From the NCBI GenBank assembly GCA_932521035.1, contig OW051495.1:2232001-2296000 (forward strand): DNA of 64,000 nt, in the 5' to 3' direction. Positions 49,101 to 57,230 of this stretch are shown piece after piece (positions within the stretch are counted from its first letter, which is position 1; each line of letters opens with the position of its first letter). The DNA is from Oscheius dolichura. Lineage: Eukaryota > Nematoda > Chromadorea > Rhabditida > Rhabditidae. Position numbers and translations under genes: made by a program. The notes under the pieces are model-generated. The model saw only the letters and a program-made list of their open reading frames with translations, did no database searches and had not been told where the DNA came from.

Positions 49101-50562
49101 CTTGTTACTAGCATTCAACAGAACTGTCCTATTCATTCTGTTTTGTTGTCTCCTCATTTACACGAAAATCTCTTCCCTATCGCTCCGTGTTCGTTTCTGA
49201 AATGTAACTCAATCCGTTTCAGTGCCCACCAGACGATAAACGACGACCTGCCGATGCGGATCGCCTGCGGCAGTATCAAGATGAAGCCGAGCATCCAGCG
49301 TTCCAACGAGACCGACATCCAATTCGTCGACGGCACCATCGTCAACAACGTCGACGCCGTGAGTCATTCAACCGACTCGGGTTACTGTAGCTATAGGTCA
49401 TCCTGGCCACCGGCTACAATTTCGAGTTCAAGCTCTGCGAAATGGGCAAACTGTTCCCGGTGGTGGAGAACGAGGTCGACCTCTACTTGAATATGTTTCC
49501 CCTCGAGACCGCCGACCACAATACTCTCGCCATTATCGGATTGATACAGGTGGGACCGTTTAAAAGATTCTTATATATGTTTTGGGGGAGGTGTTATATC
49601 TGGGTGGAGGGGAGGCGATGATCGTATTGCCATGTCTGTTATTCGAAAAGAAACAAGACTTTTGGAATTTCTAGGGTTTCGGGCGACTTGTTATAGTCTC
49701 CCTCGTGTGGCCGACACTGCTTCGATAAAGTATCCAATTGCAGCCCTTCGGTTCGATCGCCCCCGTCTCCGAGATGCAGGCCCGTGTCTTCTTCGAGAAC
49801 TTGGCCGGCTCGAGGCGGATTCCCTCCCGGAAACACATGCAGAATGACGTGGCGATGAAGAGGAAAGATCTCAGGACACGATACGTCCACAGTAGAAGGC
49901 ACACCATCCAGGTACCCTTTTTATTCTTATTTCTATGTTCCGGACCTCGCTTACTAGATGGAGAGGGACTCCTTCTCAATAAACTTTGAAAATGAACACA
50001 ATTTCAGATAGAATTCATCGACTACATGGACGAGTTGGCCGAGATCATCGGAGCCAAGCCGGACTTCTTCCAGATGTTCTGGAAGGATCCCTATCTCGCT
50101 ATGAAGGTGTGTTACACAGGGAGGATACAGAAAAGGGGCAATACAATGTTTTGTTGATCCCTTATCAAAGTATTCCTAGTTGTCATTCTAATAGTCTGCC
50201 AACAATCATCCATCAATAATCTCCCCTCCATTTCAGGTGGAATTCGGTCCCCGCGTCTCGTCCATCTACCGGTTACAAGGCCCAAATATCTGGGAAGGAG
50301 CCCGAAAGTCCATATTATCCATTGATCAGAGGACGTATAAAGTGAGTTGCCTTGCTTTTTGATAGAATTTTAGTGTTTCGTGGGTTTATGGGAGATAGAA
50401 CATCTCTTTCTCTATAAGATAACGAAATTAGGGATTCCTTCAGTTTTGCATCCGTCTAGGTTTCCTTTTCAGCCAAACTCCTACTCTTTCCACGGCAAAG
50501 ACTCATTCCCGATGTGGATGGCTGCTATCTTTGTATTTTTACTGATTGTTTCATTAGTGTAA
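46118..50562 (+). CDS. fmo: Flavin-containing monooxygenase, left copy, 543 aa
   Basis: Twelve exons in consistent phase: 46118-46179, 46222-46470, 47596-47724, 47765-47910, 48521-48606, 48712-48920, 49223-49358, 49397-49549, 49744-49911, 50008-50106, 50237-50341, 50473-50562. FMOs use FAD, NADPH and O2 to oxidise nucleophilic N and S atoms at the endoplasmic reticulum. Visible motifs are the FAD-binding VIGAGASGL (9-17), the FMO signature FRGKVAHSLYY (181-191), the NADPH-binding GVGNSG (206-211) and LATGYN (342-347). The last exon encodes a hydrophobic C-terminal anchor (FPMWMAAIFVFLLIVSLV). The length is close to the usual 530-560 aa. The start is the ATG just before VRQRRVAVIGAG, 10 nt after a TTTCAG acceptor. 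Exons 1-11 lie inside the left arm and are identical to the right copy; exon 12 lies in the spacer and differs. Intron 46471-47595 (1.1 kb) shows no other gene. Confidence 0.95.
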
Positions 50563-50724
50563 ATATTTGTTTGTCCCAGATCCTCGACGTTTCCCCCCAA
50601 AGTGTGCATTATATTATTTGTTGCTATTATTTTGAATCCCGGTGATATTTGTATGTATGTTTGACGAATACGGTGAGATATGAACAATGATACTCATTTT
50701 CTGTTCTTTTCACTTTGTTCCATA
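50563..50724. other. FMO left copy 3' flank
   Basis: Short AT-rich 3' region between the FMO stop and the SINE-like element; probably the 3' UTR. Confidence 0.4.
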
Positions 50725-50918
50725 CAAGAGGGCTTCGCCGCGTCACAAACGCGGCCCCCAAAAATGTTCAACAAATGGCCGAGCTATAGTTACAAATGCG
50801 AATCGAGCCGTCGTTAGTGTTTCCCATATGCAAAAGTAGTGACAGATGAAGAAAACACAAAAATAGAGAAAAGCAAAAGTTTCACGGGTTTAGCGTATGG
50901 TTGGTACCAGGCGGTGAG
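50725..50918 (-). repeat. SINE-like element, copy 2
   Basis: Read on the minus strand, it shares with 32080-32337 the blocks CTTTTGCTTTTCTC, CATCTGTCACTACTTTTGCA, AACACTAACGACGGCT, AACTATAGCTCGG and the tail hairpin CCGCGTTTGTGACGCGG with CGAAGCCCTCTTG. The head (TCACCGCCTGG...) is shorter and lacks a recognisable B box. It sits immediately downstream of the left FMO gene, inside the palindrome spacer, and has no counterpart next to the right FMO gene. Confidence 0.6.
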
Positions 50919-50961
50919 AAAGATATCTGCGTAAAATGTGGAGTCTTCCATAGAACTTTTT

Positions 50962-51663
50962 TTATTCATCATAAAACTTTATTTCACATTTTCGTGTATT
51001 TTCTGCACAAATGGTGTCAAATGTTTCTTTGATTTCTTCGAGAGTCTCTGTCTCTTGGAAAACGGACATGTCCAGGGGTTTGTACCCGCAGATAGACTGC
51101 AAAAGAACCCGTAACTTCGAGATAACTGCTGCAAATACAAAGAGAACGACATTTTTCTGCTTCCTTTGACTCAGAATTTCTTGCTGATTCCGGTTAACCA
51201 ATTGAAAAAATGTCAAAAAAATTGGAGGGAAATGAAGGAAAAGTTTCAACTTTGTTTAGCTATTTTGTCCGCCGTGCGGCACCGAGGAACAGGGCGCCCA
51301 TTGTTTACAAGAAAAATCGCTAAAGTTGTCTAACTGTGGTCTTTCTATACGACTCACATTGTGTCTGCTGTCTGACTTGGTAGTAGAAGACGCGTATACG
51401 CCGAAAAGCGCTCAAATTTTTATCTACACTTACTGTAAAATGTTGCCATTGTATAAACAGTTTCTTTCCACAGTATATGCCGAGTTTTCTCTTATTGATT
51501 TCGCAAGATTTGTCTGCTCCGCTACAAGTTTGACGGAAGCGAGCATATACCATTGGGCATAACTGTAATCAATTATCCATTTCGTTTATGAAAATTGACA
51601 TACCTTTCTAATTATCTGAATTCTCAGCTCTATGGGTAATTCTGTAAATCTTTGGAAGTCCAT
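50962..51663 (-). CDS. Small F-box family protein, 143 aa
   Basis: Three exons on the minus strand: 51663-51604 (20 codons), 51562-51358 and 51128-50962 (TAA at 50964-50962). Phases agree across both introns (41 bp, GTATGT...TTACAG; 229 bp, GTGAGT...TTTGCAG). The N-terminus MDFQRFTELPIELRIQIIRK followed by LCPMVYARFRQTCSGADKSCE has the F-box pattern (LP-x-E-L, I-x-x-x-L, R-x-T-C/CS-x-A-D) seen in the large nematode F-box families whose members link substrates to SCF ubiquitin ligases. The second part (KKLFIQWQHFTVSVDKNLSAF) and the C-terminus (SICGYKPLDMSVFQETETL) look coding but carry no domain I can name. At 143 aa it is short for the family, so it may be a reduced or partial member. If the second donor is not used, exon 2 runs on to a stop at 51320. 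Confidence 0.55.
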
Positions 51664-52649
51664 TTAGCGCTAGAAAAAACTACGGAAATTGAATGGAAAG
51701 GAAGGAAAAATACTGCTACCAAAAACAACATGAATTTTAAAGCGAAGTCTTTTTTGCTTTTCATTACACTGCGTCGCAGTTAGTAATTATAGATTTTTGA
51801 AGAAGAAGAGGAGGTCCACTAGAATTCAATATACTTTCTGGACAAGAGTCCCCCAGCCCTCTGAGGGGCCAAGATAGAAAAAAGAGACTGACCTGTTACC
51901 TACCTGCCTGCTGCAGAAAAGGGCGGCCACAAGGAACAAGTGACCGGCGGAGACGAGAAAGGAGCAAACTGAACGTATCATTTTGTATAGAAACAGACTT
52001 TCGCGGCCTCTAGTTCCTCTTCGCTCTTTCAAACTACTGGTCAAAAAATTAGCCGAAAACGAAAATACAACGCACTATATCGCAGCAAGATTATCTTGGC
52101 AGCTTTGTGCTAGGCAAAGCGGTGAATCACGGGCAATTTCTGATCACAGTTGATGACAACGGATGTTGAGCCTGCTGCGACGGAAAAACGGATTGAAAAC
52201 TCGTACCGAGCCGAACCAAACCGCACGACGTGAAGAACCGAAAGTGGCACAAGGGAATGTTCTAATCCGTTTCGACAAGAGTTTGGTTAGGCTCAATCGG
52301 GCTTATCCATTTTCCCCCGTTGCTCGGCTGCGCCGCTTTACTGTTGTGTATGTATGAGCTGCTCTATTTGGCCTTTTGTTCGCTCTAGTTGCCTTTCTAA
52401 TCCAGCTGTCTGGCGCTTCTATGCGCTGGGAATTCGAGGTGAACCTTTCTAGGTTCTCTCTTCCCTTCCTCGTCCCGGATGCTTCCTCTTCTGTTCTCCC
52501 TTCTCATCCACGTCGGAGTCTTCTCGTCTTCGCGTCACACTGCCCATAGATCTTCCTTCCATTTCTAAAAGTATCCAATCCTCCAGGAGCATTACAAGAA
52601 CTCACCTTGTTTCAATCCAAGGGCTAGCCGAGGAGTACTGCCAACAGAC
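51664..52649. other. Spacer DNA, nothing firm
   Basis: A minus-strand ATG near 51980 opens a hydrophobic, signal-peptide-like stretch (MIRSVCSFLVSAGHLFLVAA) ending at a possible GTAGGT donor near 51902. I found no second exon for it. The rest is AT-rich or pyrimidine-rich with no recognisable feature. Confidence 0.3.
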
Positions 52650-53204
52650 AGAGGCCAGTCTGAAAAAGAGAGAGCAAAGCAGAGAAAAAAGAAAAGCGAA
52701 AAATCTCCAAAATTTCAAGTCAAAATCATTTTTAGCCTGTCAAAAGGCGCTCGAGACTGTCGAGAACTTCCAGCTTTCCCTATGTGATGTCTGGGCCCAA
52801 CCGCAGTATACCAAACACCGCTGTGGCTACGGAGGAGCCGAGAACATCGGGAAAGCCGGGCCGGGATCACCTTCTTCGACTAGAAGTCAAAGTTTAGGAT
52901 GTGGGAGCGGCGGATTCGCTGCCCACTGATCCCATTGGCCATCTCTTTTTGCCTCATTTTACGCGAAAATAACCTAACTGAAGGTGCGCTGGTTTTACTC
53001 CGAGCGAACAAAAGTTGTCATGGTTTTTGAGTAACAATATGAAAAAAAGTAACAAAAGCAACCTGGTGACGAAGAAATGAAGAGACTGCCGTCTGCCGCC
53101 ACCGAAGAAAGAAGAATGACTGGCGACATTGACAAGAAACGGTCAAACCTGGTCAGCTTGTTTTGACACGCTTTTGACAAGACCACCTCGTCGAGACGGC
53201 GGGA
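52650..53204 (+). repeat. Direct repeat R, copy 1
   Basis: Matches 56206-56726 in the same orientation. The first 310 bp differ at only about three positions by my reading; beyond about 52960 the copies have drifted, with indels. The near-identical part is open in one plus-strand frame that ends at TGA 52927-52929 (C-terminal tail ...SQSLGCGSGGFAAH). It may be the 3' part of a gene or a gene fragment. I do not recognise the peptide. Confidence 0.75.
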
Positions 53205-53575
53205 AAATGGCAAAGCAGTCTTTCAGAAATTGATGCTGACAGCTTTCGGCAGACCAAGAATTGGCTCATTTCTAAAAGAGGCTCTCAAATAGCACCTCTG
53301 AAACGTTAGTCTAACAGAGTAAGGGGAGAACTGAACGCGAAGGTCTCCACAACTGTGTCCCCCTCTGTGCATCATCCTTATAAAAGGTGAATGCAATATT
53401 TATTCGGTTGGTCAGGCCAATAAATATCGAGAAGTATGTACAATCTACTCGTCGTGTTGTGGAAGAAAAACTAGCTAAATGGGGTGTGTGTAAATAAGGG
53501 GTGTCACCGCCGCCAAATTATTTGGTTGGTCAGGCCAATTTTGGCAAAATGAATGAAAGGGGAGGGGAGGGGGGT
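53205..53575. other. 3' flank of ShKT gene with repeated GGTTGGTCAGGCCAAT motif
   Basis: Contains the 16-bp motif GGTTGGTCAGGCCAAT twice (53406-53421 and 53524-53539), 118 bp apart, downstream of the minus-strand ShKT gene. The motif includes an imperfect palindrome (TTGGtcaggCCAA). The same pair recurs in the flank of the partial ShKT copy (55329-55344 and 55436-55451). Confidence 0.6.
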
Positions 53576-54396
53576 CTAGCAGAGTCCACAGGTCTTCCCA
53601 CAGGTTGTGCTCTTCTGTGTTTGGCTGTAGAATGTCGAGGTACAGAAGCCATTTCTGGCCCAGTTGGCACAGGACGTGTTGACATCTCCACAGGTTCCAG
53701 TTCCGGCCGTGGTTACCGAACCGGAGCTAGAGGTAGTGGAGGAACCGGTACACAATCCACAGGTACGCTGACAATTGGCAGTAATGAAGGATGTTAGAGC
53801 CGTATTCGAGCAAATGGTAGCCTGGGTGGCACAGTCGGGGGCGGCGTCAATACAACCTCCCAAGAGACAGAAACCACAGACATTGGGGCAGTCCTGGGCG
53901 ATGATGTTTCTCCATTGGGTACTCTGGCACATGTCCGGGGTTACGGTAGCACAATTGATGCGGGGAGCTGAAGGAGAAGGTTAAAGCATGGTAACTGCCA
54001 AACTCACTTGCAGAATTGGTGCAACTGTATTCGGGTGTCACACAGCAGAAGCCACAGTACTTGGGGCAGATATCGATGGCGGCGTTCTTGACATCCTGAC
54101 TGGGGGCGGCCGGGGTCTTCGTCTGGTAACATGTCGGAACTCTGTTTGGTGTCTCTGGCTGGCCGGGCGCCGGAAGGGCCGTATTGGCAGTTCCGCCGTT
54201 GAACAGCTGGTCGCAGATCGTCTGGGCGACGGTATCCTGGCAGGCGGTAGCGGCCGGCGTGAAGACGAGGGCGCCAGTACTGTCCTGAAGTATATCTCTT
54301 CTCGAGAAATGGATACTCTCCTACCACTGTGGTACAATTCGGATCAACTGCTGCTACCAGAGCGAGAGAAGCCAGGAAGAAGACGAGGCTGATCAT
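53576..54396 (-). CDS. Secreted ShKT-domain protein, 246 aa
   Basis: Three exons: 54396-54325, 54284-54008 and 53967-53576 (TAG). Introns are 40 bp each, with consistent phase. Residues 1-16 form a signal peptide (MISLVFFLASLALVAA). Four six-cysteine ShKT-like modules follow: a divergent one (about 39-108, ending CPKYCGFCC), 122-150 (ending CPNVCGFC), 155-189 (CATQATIC ... CQRTCGLC), and a canonical one at 209-246 ending the protein (WARNGFC ... CGKTCGLC). A Ser/Thr-rich linker (190-208) precedes the last module and may be O-glycosylated. ShKT modules are three-disulfide domains common in nematode secreted proteins; some block potassium channels or occur with proteases. No enzyme domain is present here, and function is not assigned. 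It lies in the palindrome spacer with a partial paralogue 1.1 kb away. Confidence 0.85.
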
Positions 54397-55317
54397 GCTG
54401 CGGGACCCGATGAGTATGCCCTCCTTCAAAAGAAGCCAGCTTATATATCCGCCGAGATTTATTCAGAAGGGCTTTTGTTCCTTTTTCCTCAAAGGGGAAC
54501 AAAATGTGTCACCATGTGTTTACAGCAAAATAAACAGAACGCCAAATTGACAAATAAAAACGTACAAGCGGTTTATTGTGACTCTTACGCGGCGCTGTGG
54601 TGATCTTTGCCGTCCATTAAATCCGGACCGCTGCTCATAAACTTGGCGGGCCTTCTAGTTTTCTATCGAACCCGGTATCTGGTTCCAAAACATCCTACGT
54701 TCTATCCAACGTTTTACCGGAAAGAAGCCGGCCTTTCTAAGCATCAGCCTAGGCTAGCCTCCCGTTGCTCCTAACCCCAGAGACAAGTGGCCGACAACGA
54801 TACTTGAGAGGATTCTCAGCCTTTCCTTTGGAGAAAAGCCCCGTTTCTCCCAGGTTACTCACAAATTTCCTCTTTCCGTGAATCTGTAGAAATGACACCC
54901 ACTCAACTTTTTTTTTCTGAAATGTTGGGATGAAAAGATAAACGGCTGCTCCAGAAAGTATAGTCGGCAAAGCATCCAGTCAAAGTTTGCGGGGTTACAG
55001 ATGTTTCGCCGGGGTGGCTGAGATATGATTGGGTTCTTTATAATCGTCTTGGCGTGCTATCCAACTAGATCTTTGAATTTTTGAAATCGACCAAGAAATG
55101 ACCGAGAGATGGACACAAACGCACGACACTCCCGTCTACACCCAAAAACGGCCGCCATTTCCAGGGTAGCAGCCAATTGTTCTTTTTCTTACGACACTTG
55201 CCTTCCTGTTGTGACACAGTGAGTGTAAAAGTGCTGCCTCTCCATAAAACTTTTTATAGCACCCCACAGCTCTATTTCTCCTTTCTAATGACTTTATAAC
55301 GAGAATAATAAATAAAT
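54397..55317. other. Upstream of ShKT gene, nothing recognised
   Basis: About 0.9 kb of mixed-composition DNA. It should include the ShKT gene promoter near 54400-54500 (CTTATATATCC at about 54440 is a possible TATA element 40 bp from the ATG). No repeat or exon is convincing. Confidence 0.4.
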
Positions 55318-55822
55318 AATATTTATTCGGTTGGTCAGGCCAATAAATCCGGGGGTATATACAATCTGCTCGTCGTTGGATTGTGAGGTAAGGGCTAAAA
55401 CTAATTAAATATATGACACCGCCGCTAAATTATTTGGTTGGTCAGGCCAATTTGGCGAAATGAATGAGGATAAGAAGAGGGGGTCTAGCAGAGTCCACAG
55501 GTCTTTCCACAGGTTGTGCTCTTCTGCGCCTGGCTGTAGAATGTCGAGGTACAGAACCCATTTCTGGCCCAGCTGGCACAGGACGCATTCACATCTCCAC
55601 AGGTCCCGCTGGCTGTGGTTACGGAGCCGGAGCTGGAGGTTGTGGAAGAGCTAGTGCATAGCCCGCAGGTGCGCTGGCAGTTTGCAGCGGTGAAAGCGGA
55701 GAGGACCGTGTTGCCGCAGATGGTAGCCTGGGTGGCACAGTCGGGGGCGGCGCCGATACATCCACCAAGGAGACAGAATCCGCACGTATTGGGACAATCC
55801 TGGGCAATGGTGGCATCCACCC
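55318..55822 (-). pseudogene. Partial ShKT-domain paralogue (last exon only, with 3' flank)
   Basis: The minus strand from an acceptor at 55823 to the TAG at 55485 encodes 111 residues that align with the last exon of the gene at 53576-54396: part of module 2, module 3 (CQRTCGLC), the Ser/Thr linker and a canonical final module (WARNGFC ... CGKTCGLC). The 3' flank (55318-55484) is also shared, including two GGTTGGTCAGGCCAAT motifs. I found no signal-peptide exon in the 380 bp before direct repeat R copy 2. It is probably a partial duplicate, unless the missing exons are too diverged to see. Confidence 0.6.
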
Positions 55823-56205
55823 CTAAAAAGCGAGCAATAATATCCAACGGTTTGCCGCCGGGATGAGAACAATCTGATCTGTGTTGCAGTGTGCCCAAAT
55901 GTGGCCAAAATAAACAGGCGCGTGTCTGAGGATACAACCCAGCAGCCGTAACACTTTCACTGCAAAACTTTCATCTCGGCTGCTGTTTTGAAAATGGCTG
56001 GCTTATGAATATATCCAATTTTGTAGCCCACTTGGTAGACGAAAGAGGCGCTGTCCTTATCCTATGCCGATGTGAAGAAGGAATTCAATACTAACCTCCA
56101 GATGTTCAAAGAGTGGCTATTCCTTTCTTCTTCTCTCGCTTCCCGGGGTCTTCTCCATCTACTTCTACAATATCCATCCAAGAAGTTTTGTTGCCAGCAG
56201 GAAGA
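55823..56205. other. Between partial ShKT copy and repeat R copy 2
   Basis: Plus-strand sequence near 56042-56120 reads as a plausible exon (TKEALSLSYADVKKEFNTN..., after a TTGGTAG acceptor-like site) in frame with the open part of repeat R copy 2. I do not recognise the peptide and cannot confirm an exon. Confidence 0.3.
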
Positions 56206-56726
56206 GGCCAGTCTGAAAAAGAGACAGCAAAGCAGAGAAAAAAGAAAAGCGAAAAATTTCCAAAATTTCAAGTCAAAATCATTTTTAGCCTGTCAAAAGG
56301 CGCTCGAGACTGTCGAGAACTTCCAGCTTTCCCTATGTGATGTCTGGGCCCAACCGCAGTATACCAAACACCGCTGTGGCTACGGAGGAGCCGAGAACAT
56401 CGGGAAAGCCGGGCCGGGATCACCTTCTTCGACTAGAAGTCAAAGTTTAGGATGTGGGAGCGGCGGATTCGCTGCCCACTGATCCCATTGGCCGTCTCTT
56501 TTTGCCTCATTTTACGCGAAAATAACCTAACTGAAGGTGCGCTGGTTTTACTGCGGGCGATCAAAAGTTTTTGAGTAGCAACTTTAGAAAGTAGCAAAAA
56601 CAACCTGGGAAGAAATGAAGAGACTGCCGCCTGTTGTCACCGAAGAAAGAAGAATGGACTGACGAGCTCGACAGAAAACGGTCAAATCTGGTCAGCCGGT
56701 TTCGACACGCTTTTGACAAGACAAAA
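56206..56726 (+). repeat. Direct repeat R, copy 2
   Basis: Second copy of 52650-53204, same orientation, 3.5 kb away. The near-identical first 310 bp end in the same open frame (TGA at 56480-56482). Here the frame extends upstream to 56072 for 136 codons in all. The flanks and the last 200 bp are less similar, so the near-identity is confined to a short core. Confidence 0.75.
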
Positions 56727-57230
56727 ACCATCGGAGCAATGGTAAAAATGTTCAGAAAAACCAATTGCTCGATACATCAATTAGGTGAAAGAAATAGTCT
56801 AGCAAAGAATTGGTACAAAAGTGAATAGGCAAAAGCAGTTTTGCAGGCGAATACAGACTCTCACCACCCCCCAATTAAAACCCCTTGGTGAGAGCCTGTA
56901 ATGGCCGTATTTGCAGGGACTGCTTACATTTCTCTAGTGTGCCAGTTTTTGAGTGAACGCGGCAAACAATTGACTACCAAATCCTTTCTTTTAGCACAAC
57001 TGTAACTCCTGACATAGGAAACAAAATACTTTATTTATTTCATTATACAATATGTATTATTTTGTATCGCATCCATATTTACAGTATTCTACAGCTCATT
57101 TCACAATTCTACAACGTTTTCTCGTTTCTCATGGGATCAGTTTCCATCCTGCCCGTTTCCCTGCTAATTTGTTGAGATCATAGGCTCCCGTTTCTTTTTC
57201 AGCCGATTTCGACGATTCGTCTTCGCTTCT
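56727..57230. other. Spacer DNA with a hairpin, 3' of right FMO
   Basis: An imperfect inverted repeat lies at about 56844-56920 (TGCAGGCGAATACAG / CTGTAATGGCCGTATTTGCA and ACTCTCACCA / TGGTGAGAGC). The right part (57000-57230) is the probable 3' UTR of the right FMO gene. I see no gene. Confidence 0.45.

Larger units (their letters stand above)
43788..50371 (+). repeat. Left arm of giant palindrome (at least 6,584 bp)
   Basis: Every position x in this arm corresponds to 107,788 minus x in the right arm (57417-64000). All mirrored open frames have identical translations at exactly mirrored coordinates, so no indels separate the arms, and every stretch of intron and intergenic text I compared was identical. 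The inner boundary is sharp: the arms agree through GATAGAATTTT and differ from 50372 on. The outer boundary is not seen because the right arm meets the window end at 64000. The arm carries about 2.3 kb of upstream DNA, a tRNA-like sequence (44884-44958) and FMO exons 1-11. Confidence 0.95.

Noticed and set aside
51826-52044. Signal-peptide-like first exon (MIRSVCSFLVSAG...)
   Set aside because: No second exon with matching phase was found, and the F-box exons downstream have their own start.
52650-56726. Direct repeats R as the two LTRs of a retroelement
   Set aside because: They are not flanked by short target duplications that I can see, do not show TG...CA ends, and enclose host-type ShKT genes rather than gag or pol.
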